The translations under genes were made by a program, and so were the position numbers. Below are positions 34,653-43,559 of a stretch of DNA of 50,395 nucleotides, in pieces; within the stretch, counting starts at the first letter, position 1, and each line of letters opens with the position of its first letter. The notes under the pieces are model-generated. The model did not search any database. It saw nothing but the letters and a program-made list of their open reading frames with translations, and was not told the DNA's origin. Origin of the DNA: Chaetomium olivaceum (lineage: Eukaryota; Ascomycota; Sordariomycetes; Sordariales; Chaetomiaceae); the NCBI GenBank assembly GCA_039881045.1, contig JAYWVB010000100.1, positions 1-50,395 on the forward strand. The letters are read 5' to 3'.

Positions 34653-36279
34653 TCAATCCATGCCATCCATATCCATATCCGCCTCATCAAACTCCAGATC
34701 CATCCGGCGCCGAGTCAGCAGCGGGCTGGCATCGGTGATGCGGCTCCACCGGTGGGCGTCCAAGCAGGCCTGGCGCGACGCCAAGACGGCCGGGCGGGTG
34801 CGCGCCACAGCTTTGGCCTCGTAACGGTCCAGCGCGGTGCGGAGGGTGTTGTTGGAGGGGTCAGTGCTGGTGTTGGTGGTGGTGGTGGTGGCGGCGACGA
34901 AGTGCGGGATTACGAGCTCGGCGAGGTCCAGCACGTCCAGGATGGCGTGGTTAGCGCCTTCGCCGCGGTCTGTGAAATGGAATTGTCAATGTCATTTTGA
35001 TCGTAGATTTTTGAATGGAGGAGGAAATCGCAAACAAAACAAAAAAAACAACTTACACATGGCCATCGGGTGCAGCGCGTCTCCCGCCAGAGCCACATGC
35101 CCTGTGGTGCGCAGGCCCTTGGGCGGCGGCCAATCGTAGAGCTCGAGCGACTTGGCTTCGGTGTCGGCCGGGATGCCTAGGGCGAGCGACCGGAACGGCT
35201 CAGCCCATGTTTCGGCGAACCGCTTGATCAATGCGATGCGGCCCTCGGGCGTCTCGGGGAAGGCGATGGGCGCAGGCTCGCCGAAGAAGCCCGCGCGGAT
35301 CGGCCACGAGAAGACCATCTGGCAGGTGTATTTGCCGTCATTGCCCTCTGGATTGTTGTTGGGGGCGTTGAGGACTTGCGGTGGCCATGCATGTCAGTTT
35401 TTGAGCGGTGCACAAAGACAGCAGGCGCGTGAAGTAAAACTCACTGCTGATATACGCAAACGAGTCGTTCTGAGATGCCGCCCCCTGGAGGAAGAAGGGG
35501 TCGAGTTCCCGCAACGGTTCAATTTCCTCTGGAGTGCAGTCGATCTTAACGCCCATCAACCTCACAGGGATATGATACTTTTGCTGTTCTGGAAACAGCA
35601 ATGCGCGGATGCGAGAACTGCCACCATCACAGGCTACAGCGAGGCTGCCCTCATAGGACGTGCCATCGTCAAAGGTAGCTGTGACAGTCCCGTCCTCAGC
35701 AGTCTCAACGTGGTTGACGGCCTTACCCCACTGTTATAACACAACAAAATGACCAAGCAACGGTCAGCCCACCCTTGTTTCACTACAAGTTGCACGACAA
35801 CAGAACCAAAAGAAAAAAAAAAAAAAAAAAAGAAAGAAAAAAAAAAGAAAGAAAAAAAGAAAAAACGAGGAGTCACATGCCTGGATATCCAGCCCCGTAG
35901 CCAACACCCTGCGCAACCGGTCGCGCGTCACCCTAATGCGCTGCGACACGGAGGCGTTCGGGGTCTTGGCCTTGCACTCGCCCGTGCTGAGGTCGTAGAA
36001 AGGGAAGGTAGACGGCCGGCCCTCCTCGACGGCGGCCCGGTCGACGTAGGCCTCCGGCAGCCGGTTAAACAGGTCCTCGGGCAGCAAGGCGCGCAGCGCG
36101 GGGAGCGACCAGTGCAGCGTCAAACCCCAGCCGAGCCCGCGCGTGGTCAGGTCGGCGTCCCGCTCGAAGAGGAGGACGGGGACCGTGCTGCCGGCCGTCT
36201 TGCGCAGGTAATGGGCGAGCAGCAGGCCGCTGAGCCCGGCGCCGATGATGAGGATGGGTTTCTGGCTCGGGGCTCCCAT
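34653..36279 (-). CDS. FAD-dependent monooxygenase (aromatic hydroxylase type)
   Basis: Exons 35881-36279, 35445-35730, 35057-35374 and 34653-34969 make 1320 bases, 439 aa, frame intact. N-terminal dinucleotide fold ILIIGAGLSGLLLAHYL binds FAD ADP. The middle motif is VACDGGSSRIR (DG motif), and the C-terminal flavin-ribityl motif is ALAGDALHPMAMYRGEGANHAI (split by intron 3). This is group A flavoprotein hydroxylase architecture using NAD(P)H and O2; substrate unknown, and the fold alone does not make it kynurenine 3-monooxygenase. Intron 1 (35731-35880) starts with GC, not GT, and holds a 60-base T-rich run. The C-terminus is Asp/Met-rich (DEADMDMDGMD). Confidence 0.88.
35731..35880 (-). 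other. GC-AG intron in the FAD monooxygenase gene
   Basis: The only in-frame join uses donor GCATGT and acceptor ACAG. The next GT donor, four bases on, would give an immediate stop. Pyrimidine-rich interior (T/C run about 35814-35870 on the coding strand). Confidence 0.75.
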
Positions 36280-38724
36280 GTTCGGTTCGGCTCAAGGGTT
36301 GGGTTTCGGGTTTGTCGTCGTATTGGTGGTCGCAATGCAAGGTATTCCGTCAGGTATGTAAGGTACAGTACAGTACCTGAGGTACACTGGCAGGGACTGG
36401 TCAACGCTTAACTGGACGCGGTGAAACGTGTCTGCAGTGCCCTGTTCATGCTCTGATGTCGCTGTATAAATTAAAAAATAAAATAAACGGAGATTTCCAT
36501 GCATCCATCCCAGGCGTGCCCAGTCCATACATCAAGGGAGAATGGCGCGCGGCTCCGGGGCCGGTGCACACCGAATTGTTCCCAGTGGTCCATCGGCAGC
36601 CGACGAAGCTTCCATTGATGTCACCAAGAAGCCCTGGAAATAACGCTGGAAATGTAACCACGGCGGGGTCGAACAGTCCCTTTCAGGTTCGGCTCGCAAC
36701 AAAACCCCCAACAACCAACAGCTTATTTATCGTGCCATGTTCCCCCACCAGAGCCAAAGAAAAGACAGATGCCCAGAACGACCTATCTCAATAATACGAG
36801 CATCGGTTGGTTTCCAAGTGGCCTCTCTACACTACCTTCTCACCTTCCGCACCGCATGAACACCGCTCGGTCGCCCCCTCTGGCAGGTGCGCAGTCGGTA
36901 CATGGATGTATCCAATGTATTTTCCTTCGTTGCACGGACTCGAATCTTCCTTCGGGGTTCTGGGCGGGTTCCATAGCGCGCACCAAATATGCGCCGTCGC
37001 AGATAGGGTTTGGCTTCCGCCGATGCCCTCCGCTCAGACCGTCCCACACAGACGCCTGCCCGAAATACCGAGGAACAATCGGCCCGCCACTTGGGGAAGC
37101 CGCCCCCACCACGCCGCTAGCTCGTCGCTCTGCCGATCAGCTTCGAGCGATGGAACAGAACTCGAGCGATGGAACAAAAGCCCAGTCTTTGCGAAGTCGA
37201 TTCATCCATCAATTCTGCTGCCTGTCTGTGCCTTTCCACCTTTTGAACAAGAACCTCCGAGCTTTGACTTTCTCAAGTCCGAAGCTCGGATTAGCCAGCC
37301 CCTATTCCCCAGTGAAAACACTGTAAGTGTACTCCGTACCTGTACCTGTGGAGGGTTGGAGGGTGGAGGTACCAGTGGTACCGAACTTTGAGCCAACGTT
37401 CCATTTCCCATTCACATGTCGGAAGAAAAAAAGGGGGGGGGGGAAGCAAGAGCTCTTCCTTCACCCGCCTCCCAAGACACGGAATCATAAAATACCGGGA
37501 GACAGCTACCAGACAATTCTCCGTCGTCTTTGTTTCGAGAAGTCGCTCCGGTCCCTACCCCCCCCTCTCTCCCATCCCTGCGTCTCTGGTTCCTGCCCCC
37601 CACATGTCTGTGCTGGTGGTGGCCCAGACTCGATCGCGCTTCGATCTCAAAAACAGGGGCAGAAACAAGGGTCGAGGCAAACCGGCCCCCTGTGGCTGGC
37701 GGTTCAATATCGAACCACGAACTTGGCATGGGTTCCCCTGCCCCGGCACACAACGTTTCTTTCGGGGGTTGGTTGCCAAGTCGGTGGGTTTTGGGTTTGG
37801 GGGCGAACGGGCTTTGACTTTTGGGCTTTTTTAGTTTGGGACGTGTTGTTAGTATGGCTTACTTAGCGGCAAACACTGTGTGGAAGGCAGTGGCAGGTTA
37901 ACCTTCCATCCCCGGATCTTGCTCCATCTTCCGGACCAATCCCAGTGCCGGTCTTGGCGACATTAGTTGGAAATGCTTGCGACTTGTTTCCACACCCTTG
38001 TGCTGCTTTGATGCGAGGAAGCCGAGAAGGGCACACAGCTGGAAACGCCATGATGCTGCGAAGGAAGAGAGTCCAGCTCTCTCCTTGACTCAGGAGTCAG
38101 AGCCGCATCCCTTGCTTTGATGTCCAACTAATAATACCTCCCGGTCCACCTCAGCTCAACTCAGCCAAAGCCAAGCTCAAACCCTGCCCCAACCGGCTTG
38201 AACTGGTTTAACACGGGGCATCGAAACCGAGCTGAGCCGATGGGGCTGAGCTGAACGAGCAAGAGGGGGGCATGAGCGACGGCGGGGACGTGGACTCCCA
38301 TCTGGCGCTCGCCTCGCTGCAGCCATGTCCGTGTAAAATCCGTGATCCGAGATATGGGAATCGCCACTCGGCCCTTCACGCAGGTCACGTCACAAAAAAG
38401 CAATAATCTCCGGTGTGACTTTCCCTTTTGGCAGGCCTTATCTCGACGACACAGAATCCGGTGGATGGGGGACCAATGATTCGGTCCCCGCACTTCTGGG
38501 TTCTGGGTGGCCAGGGGAACCAACAAACTCAGGAGAGAGAGTTGGAGTTTTGCGAGGGGGTAGCTATATCTGGTGATATATCGCATCCAGGATCATGGGT
38601 GTGTACTGTGTGTGGCGATGGCGTCTCACCCACAGTACATACAGACGAATACCGATGCCGTAACTCCTCCCTTGCACCGTGGTTGAGAGAAGAAGTCGGC
38701 AACACTCCTTTCCTACCTCATCCC
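36280..38724. other. Long intergenic region, no gene supported
   Basis: 2.4 kb. Overlapping ORFs up to 194 codons on both strands have no domains. It includes a G11 run at 37433-37443 and probably promoter DNA for the FAD monooxygenase. Confidence 0.5.
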
Positions 38725-39353
38725 TTAACCCGCTCTCTCCCAAGCATACTTTGGAACGAGCCAAAACTCTTCGGCAACGATGCTCCGGCCCGGCCGGACG
38801 AGACTTGGGGTCCGTTGGTTGGCGGGATCGTTCATAAGTTGTGGAATGTGTCTGCCCTTACTGTCCAGGTACAGGACAACATAAATGTGGCCGCTCACGA
38901 GGAGTCTTTCGGGACTCTCGCCCATCCACACCGTTATGTGATAATCACATTTGGCCAACACGGGCACCCAGTTACCATCGGGCGTCTTAGTCATGATGCG
39001 CTTGCCCTGCTCGTTGTAGGTGTATTCTTTGTCGTGCACCCCTTCGCGGACGATCGCGCACGGAAACCCGTTGTCCTTGGCAACGCGACGCACAATATCG
39101 AGCTCGGCCTGTTGGAACTCGTGTCCGACACGGTCCCGGTGTGAAGACAGGCAACTGTCGGGTCTTCCAAAGTTCCGCTGCCGCTCTCATGATGCAGGAC
39201 AGCCTCACGGTTCCCGTTGGGGGGGTTCTTGACGACATCAATCCCACAGCCTTCAATTCTCATTCCTCGGACAAACGCCTTTGGAGACTCAACTACCCTC
39301 TGTCTTTTACCTTGACCTTTACCAAAGTACGCCTGGCTTCCACTAGCCATCAT
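38725..39353 (-). CDS. Conserved-looking hypothetical protein, one frameshift
   Basis: From ATG 39353 the frame reads about 50 codons (KGQGKRQRVVESPKAFVRGM), then coding character moves to another frame near 39195 and continues to the stop at 38725: EFQQAELDIVRRVAKDNG, CAIVREGVHDKEYTYNEQG, KCDYHITVWMGESPERLL, GHIYVVLYLDSKG. One lost base explains the shift and gives 209 aa; a short intron cannot be excluded. The alternating Val/Tyr/Ile strands suggest a small beta-rich fold. I do not recognise the domain. Isolated, about 1.5 kb from the next gene. Confidence 0.6.
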
Positions 39354-39530
39354 ACAAACTTGGTAGTATGAGGTTTCTACGAGTTATTCAAGTAACGTTG
39401 TCGGGAAACTTCTGACTGATCGAAAGGGGATCCCACTCAGAACGCTGGATGCGTTGGGTTGGGCGTATAGTTGAATAGCGGGATAGAAGGAGACAGAAGG
39501 CTGTTATATGGGATCCCAAAGATCAAGACG

Positions 39531-39742
39531 ACCTTGGAACTCCCCATATATTCTTTATTAATCGCCACAGGTTCCGAACAATATTCTTGTTCTAGCATAG
39601 TCTCTGTGAAAGACAACACCAGCAAGAAAGAACATCACCTTGGAACACGATACATATTATTTATTTATCACAGCAGGTTCCGAATAATGTCGTTGTTCTG
39701 GTATAATCTCTGCGAGAGACAATATCAGCAAGAAAGAATACC
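39531..39742. repeat. Diverged tandem duplication, two units of about 106 bases
   Basis: Both units begin ACCTTGGAAC, contain CAGGTTCCGAA followed by TTGTTCT, a GTCTCTG/ATCTCTG block and AGCAAGAAAGAA. Many differences are C/T or G/A. Confidence 0.75.
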
Positions 39743-40248
39743 ACAATGGTGCAAAGAAGTTCGGACGGACTCAAGTTCAAATTCTTTATCATGGGTCTAT
39801 ACGATGGTAGGCATTACGGCATACAGATATAGCGTCCAGGTCCAGGACCAGGACTCGGTTGCTTTTCCACGGACACATCGAGACAGCTTCCCTGACCGCC
39901 CAGCCGAGACTTAAAAGCATTGGCAGTTCCACCTTTGACCGAAGTTATCCGGACTGAAAAAAGGGGCAGCTCCAGGCCAGTAAACGGGAGGTTCACGGTA
40001 TGTTGCTGGCTTGGGGCCCCTAATCCGCTCAATCCACAGCCCGCTCCTTCTTCTGAGATTGCCATGGGTGGGCGCAACTGACCACTACGTAACACCTCCA
40101 AAAGAGGGACCGTGGTTTGAACTGTCAGTCGAACCAGGAGTTGCGCATATGAACCTCGCACTTTCACAACCCGTGATAGAGATAGTACACAACCGCTCTC
40201 ACATTCGATAGCGGGTTACTATGGCTTAAATAAGCAGTTTGAGATTGT

Positions 40249-40325
40249 GAGCCAAAGAGAGAAGATTCGTTTGGTTGTTGTTGTTGTGAGCCAAAGACAG
40301 AAGATTCGTGGTTGGTTGTTGTGAG
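40249..40325. repeat. Short tandem repeat, GAGCCAAAGA-AGAAGATTCGT units
   Basis: Two units of about 37-40 bases separated by GTTGTT microsatellite-like sequence; a third GTGAGCGAAA start follows. Confidence 0.7.
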
Positions 40326-40841
40326 CGAAAATGTCCCGGCTCATGAATACCCACCTTGCACCGCTTAGTGGTGAATTGTGCTATTGACTGGCTTGTATCT
40401 CTATTGACAGCGTCTTTGTAACTACACCTTCATGTTTCTGGTCAACCATGCAGTAGATTAAGGCAATTGGGATAAAGGCGATGGGAGAAAAAGCAGTAGC
40501 AATTCCGGACATAATACCTATATTTCTTTTGTTATTCCTCCCCACAGCAGTAAATATTTAACTTTTCCTGCACAGTGGGATCTATCCATTCTAAAACCAA
40601 GATTAGACTTGCATGCTGGAGATGACTATTAAGCGACCTTGTTGCACAAGTATCTCTAACTAGTTTTGTTGCTTTTTAACTTCAAGCTTCTCGCACAACT
40701 CAACCAATTCACAACTAAGCCGATTCCGACTACTAAACCGCACAACTAAACCGATCGACCGGCACGAGCAGTCTCCTTTGAACTTAAAACTCTGCTTTTA
40801 TCACTTCCTTCCATTTCACCGAACTGGACACAAATCAAAAT

Positions 40842-42533
40842 ATGGGTAACAGCACAACGACAAGCACCACTTCCGAGCCCGGCTCAGCATCTAACCCCAC
40901 TGACAACATCTTGATAAATAGTAGCGCGACGACAAGCACTACTTCCAAGCCAAACCCGGCAGCTGATCCCCCGGACTGCGCCTTGACAGACAGCACCCAC
41001 AGTGATGCTGATAATGCTGCCGTGGAATGCTTCAAGTACAAGTTTGGGTGTGAATACAGCTGGGAGGCGGATGACTGGCCAGATGTCGAGGAGCTAAGTG
41101 AGTATGACCAGGGCGGCTTCCACCCCGTCCTTCTCGGGGATGTCTTGGGCGACAGCGGCCGATTCCGCGTGGTCCACAAACTCGGCCAAGGCCGGTTCGC
41201 AACTGTTTGGCTCTGCCATGACAGCGTCTCCAAGAAGTGGCGTGCTGTCAAGATCATGGCGGCAAGCCGCTCCACCGTTGACTGCCCTGAAATGAGGACT
41301 CTCAAACTCTTCGGCTGTATGGACCCGGACGTTTTGGCGGCCAAGGGGGTGCAACCACCGCTGGAACACTTTTGGATTAAAGGGCCAAACGGATGCCATC
41401 TCTGCTTCGTGTTACCCTTGCTCGGACGCCAGCTGGGGTCAGTCGCTAGGAGGTATGGTCATGTACCCGAGCTCATGAAGGACATTTGCTTCCGGCTGGT
41501 TATGGCTTTGAAATTTATACACTCGCAGGACCTTTGCCATGGCGACTTCCGACCAAACAACATCCTGTTCCGGCTGGTGGATGGGGTCGACGAATGGGAA
41601 GAGGAAGCCATTTTGAAGCTGCTAGGTGAGCCCGAAATAATCCCGGTCCAGCATATCGACGGACCTGAAGTCGATATCGAGCCGGGCGTTCCACGCTATC
41701 TTGTCACGCCCACTGCCATCGGATGCAGCGCGGGAGTCTGCTCATTCCAAATCGCTGTCATCGACTTTGGCGCTTCATACCCCGTCACCCAGACCCCGAA
41801 GAATGGTACCGGCATTCCGACGCCCTATGCGCCGCCCGAGTCACTCTTCCGTAAGGACGACATCCTAGGCTTCCACAGCGACATTTGGGCTCTAGGCGTG
41901 GCTTTGTGCGAGGCCCGGCTCGCCATCGAGCCGTTCGCTGACAAATCCCACACTAGGGGGCTGGACGCACTACAGAATATGGAACGCATCATGGGTCCGC
42001 TTCCAGAGCCTTACCGGAGCATCTGGAAAAAATGGGATATGGAGTTCGTCAACTCGGTGGACGAGAACGGCGAGTTCCTAAACGACGACAGCTGGAAAGA
42101 CGAGTCGGCAATGGCCACGCTCAAGACACGAGACGAGGAATCATTCCGCGAGACCCGAATGAGGGACCGCGGCCATCCCAATATGCTCAACTTCATGATG
42201 CGGTCTGTGCACCCTATGGTCATCACGAACAAAGAAGCCGCCCATATCACCAATCAAGCGGCCACCGACCCCGGCCGGATGCCCGGGACTAGCGGTATTT
42301 TGGAGGAGGGCGGCTATAGCTATAAGGACCGGATTAAATATTACCTCCCGGCGGCTGAGCGCGACCAGATGTTTGATCTCCTTATGAAGATCTTTCGGTG
42401 GTATCCCAAGGACCGGGCCACGATCGACCAGATCGCTGACCACGAGTGGTTTGGGGACCGTAACAAGCAGAAGCAGGCCACCACCAGCAATAACACTAGC
42501 ACCAACACCAATGTTAATACCACTCGGAGTTAG
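40842..42533 (+). CDS. SRPK-like serine/threonine protein kinase, single exon
   Basis: 563 aa, intact, no intron. The N-terminal 50 residues are Thr/Ser-rich and contain an internal duplication (TTSTTSEP / TTSTTSKP). The kinase domain begins near residue 85: DQGGFHPVLLGDVL, glycine loop KLGQGRFATVWLCHD, AVKIM with the ATP lysine, catalytic loop HGDFRPNNILF (Lys replaced by Arg), VIDFGAS, YAPPESLF, then FHSDIWALGVALCEA. The last conserved helix is IFRWYPKDRATIDQIADHEW, followed by an Asn/Thr tail. The stop codon and last few residues lie inside an inverted copy of the gene's own 3' part. Next to a convergent Hsp70-like gene. Confidence 0.88.
   Translation: MGNSTTTSTTSEPGSASNPTDNILINSSATTSTTSKPNPAADPPDCALTDSTHSDADNAAVECFKYKFGCEYSWEADDWPDVEELSEYDQGGFHPVLLGDVLGDSGRFRVVHKLGQGRFATVWLCHDSVSKKWRAVKIMAASRSTVDCPEMRTLKLFGCMDPDVLAAKGVQPPLEHFWIKGPNGCHLCFVLPLLGRQLGSVARRYGHVPELMKDICFRLVMALKFIHSQDLCHGDFRPNNILFRLVDGVDEWEEEAILKLLGEPEIIPVQHIDGPEVDIEPGVPRYLVTPTAIGCSAGVCSFQIAVIDFGASYPVTQTPKNGTGIPTPYAPPESLFRKDDILGFHSDIWALGVALCEARLAIEPFADKSHTRGLDALQNMERIMGPLPEPYRSIWKKWDMEFVNSVDENGEFLNDDSWKDESAMATLKTRDEESFRETRMRDRGHPNMLNFMMRSVHPMVITNKEAAHITNQAATDPGRMPGTSGILEEGGYSYKDRIKYYLPAAERDQMFDLLMKIFRWYPKDRATIDQIADHEWFGDRNKQKQATTSNNTSTNTNVNTTRS
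42219..42450 (+). repeat. Inverted repeat, arm 1 (kinase 3' coding part)
   Basis: About 232 bases, from codons for VITNKEAA to HEW, duplicated in reverse orientation at 42519-42751. Hand alignment shows about 35 mismatches, about 85% identity, roughly three quarters transitions. Confidence 0.85.
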
Positions 42534-42751
42534 CAATCTGGTCGATTGTTGCCTAGTCCTGGGGATACCACCGAAAGATCTTTATAAGGAGATCGAATAT
42601 CTGGTCGACCTCGGCTGCTGGTAGGTAATACCTGACCTGTTTTTTGTAGCTGGAGCCGCCCTCCTCTAAAATACCACTAGTCCCGGGCATCCGGCCGGGG
42701 TCGGTGGCCGTTTGATTGGTTATATAGGCGGCTTCTTTGTTCGTGATGGCC
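42519..42751 (-). pseudogene. Inverted partial copy of kinase 3' end (arm 2)
   Basis: On the minus strand the copy reads AITNKEAAYITNQ, GRMPGTSGILEEGG, LIKIFRWYPQD then TAG where the parent has CGG for Arg, and continues DQIANSEW. It faces the parent across a 68-base spacer (42451-42518). Beyond arm 2 a forward-oriented variant of the spacer's ACACTAGCAC/GACACC sequence resumes at 42751-42790. Confidence 0.85.
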
Positions 42752-43559
42752 ACACTAGCACTGACACCAATACTAGCGCTAATATTGACACCGACACTGA
42801 CACCGACACCCAACGCCGACACCGAGTCCAGCACCAGAACTAGCACCAGCACCATGAAAATGCACCCGCCAAGTCCCCAAGCCCCAGCGGAGAGGCCAAA
42901 AGAGTCTTTAGGCAAAGAGGGACGGTGCGTGGCTCCAAGCTCATCAAGACAGCGTGGGAATTCTAGGCCTTCTGTCGAGGGCAGGTGGCGCTGGGACTCT
43001 GCAGGTCAACCCGCCGGCTGGTAAGGCTTCTTCTTTGGAGGCTGAGCGAGATTGGGAGGACTGTTTCGCTGGTGGTTGGGGGGTGTTAGGGGTGTTAGGA
43101 GGGGGGGGGGGAGCCCGAGGGGGTTGAACTTCGAAAAGGGGTTGTTATCCGTTGTAGATAAAAGAATAGGGAGAATGGCTTTTTTTCTTTGCATGACGGG
43201 AGAGAATGGTAGATGGATTGAAGAGAATATTGAACCTCTCATAAGAAGTGATGGAAGGTTTGACTTGTCTAGTGGAAATGGGTGGCCAGGTGTGATGTGG
43301 TAGATCATGGATACATCCGACATGCTCGCCTCTCAAAGACGGGATCAGGACGGGAGACAGCATCAAGTTGAAGAGAGATGGATGAATGTGAGAGGGGAAA
43401 CCTAACTGCCTGGCTGTTTGAGCGTGTTCAAGTTCTCAAACTGCTGACCCTCTCCCATTAAAGACCAACTCCTCCAGCTTTGCCACGACATGACCGGCCA
43501 GCCAACCCCCCTCACTCCTACCAAAACCTGATGTGGACAGGCAACTGCAGAGATGGCGG
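42752..43559. other. Intergenic, degenerate ACC/GAC repeats then G-rich sequence
   Basis: Starts with short repeats such as CTAGCAC and GACACC (42751-42855), has a G11 run at 43101-43111, and ends at the 3' end of the second Hsp70-like gene. ORFs on both strands at 42553-43024 derive from the inverted copy and the repeats. Confidence 0.6.

Larger units (their letters stand above)
39354..40841. other. AT-richer repetitive intergenic region
   Basis: Holds a diverged tandem duplication (39531-39742) and a short tandem repeat (about 40249-40325), then the promoter of the kinase. No intact gene or transposase motif is seen. Confidence 0.6.

Noticed and set aside
34653..36279. FAD monooxygenase as kynurenine 3-monooxygenase of the NAD pathway
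   Set aside because: Group A flavin motifs are shared by many hydroxylases; the sequence lacks features I would need to assign that substrate, and it is 22 kb from the kynurenine pair.
42737..43024. Plus-strand ORF rich in Thr/Leu/Pro
   Set aside because: Product of degenerate CTAGCAC/GACACC repeats beside the inverted kinase copy.
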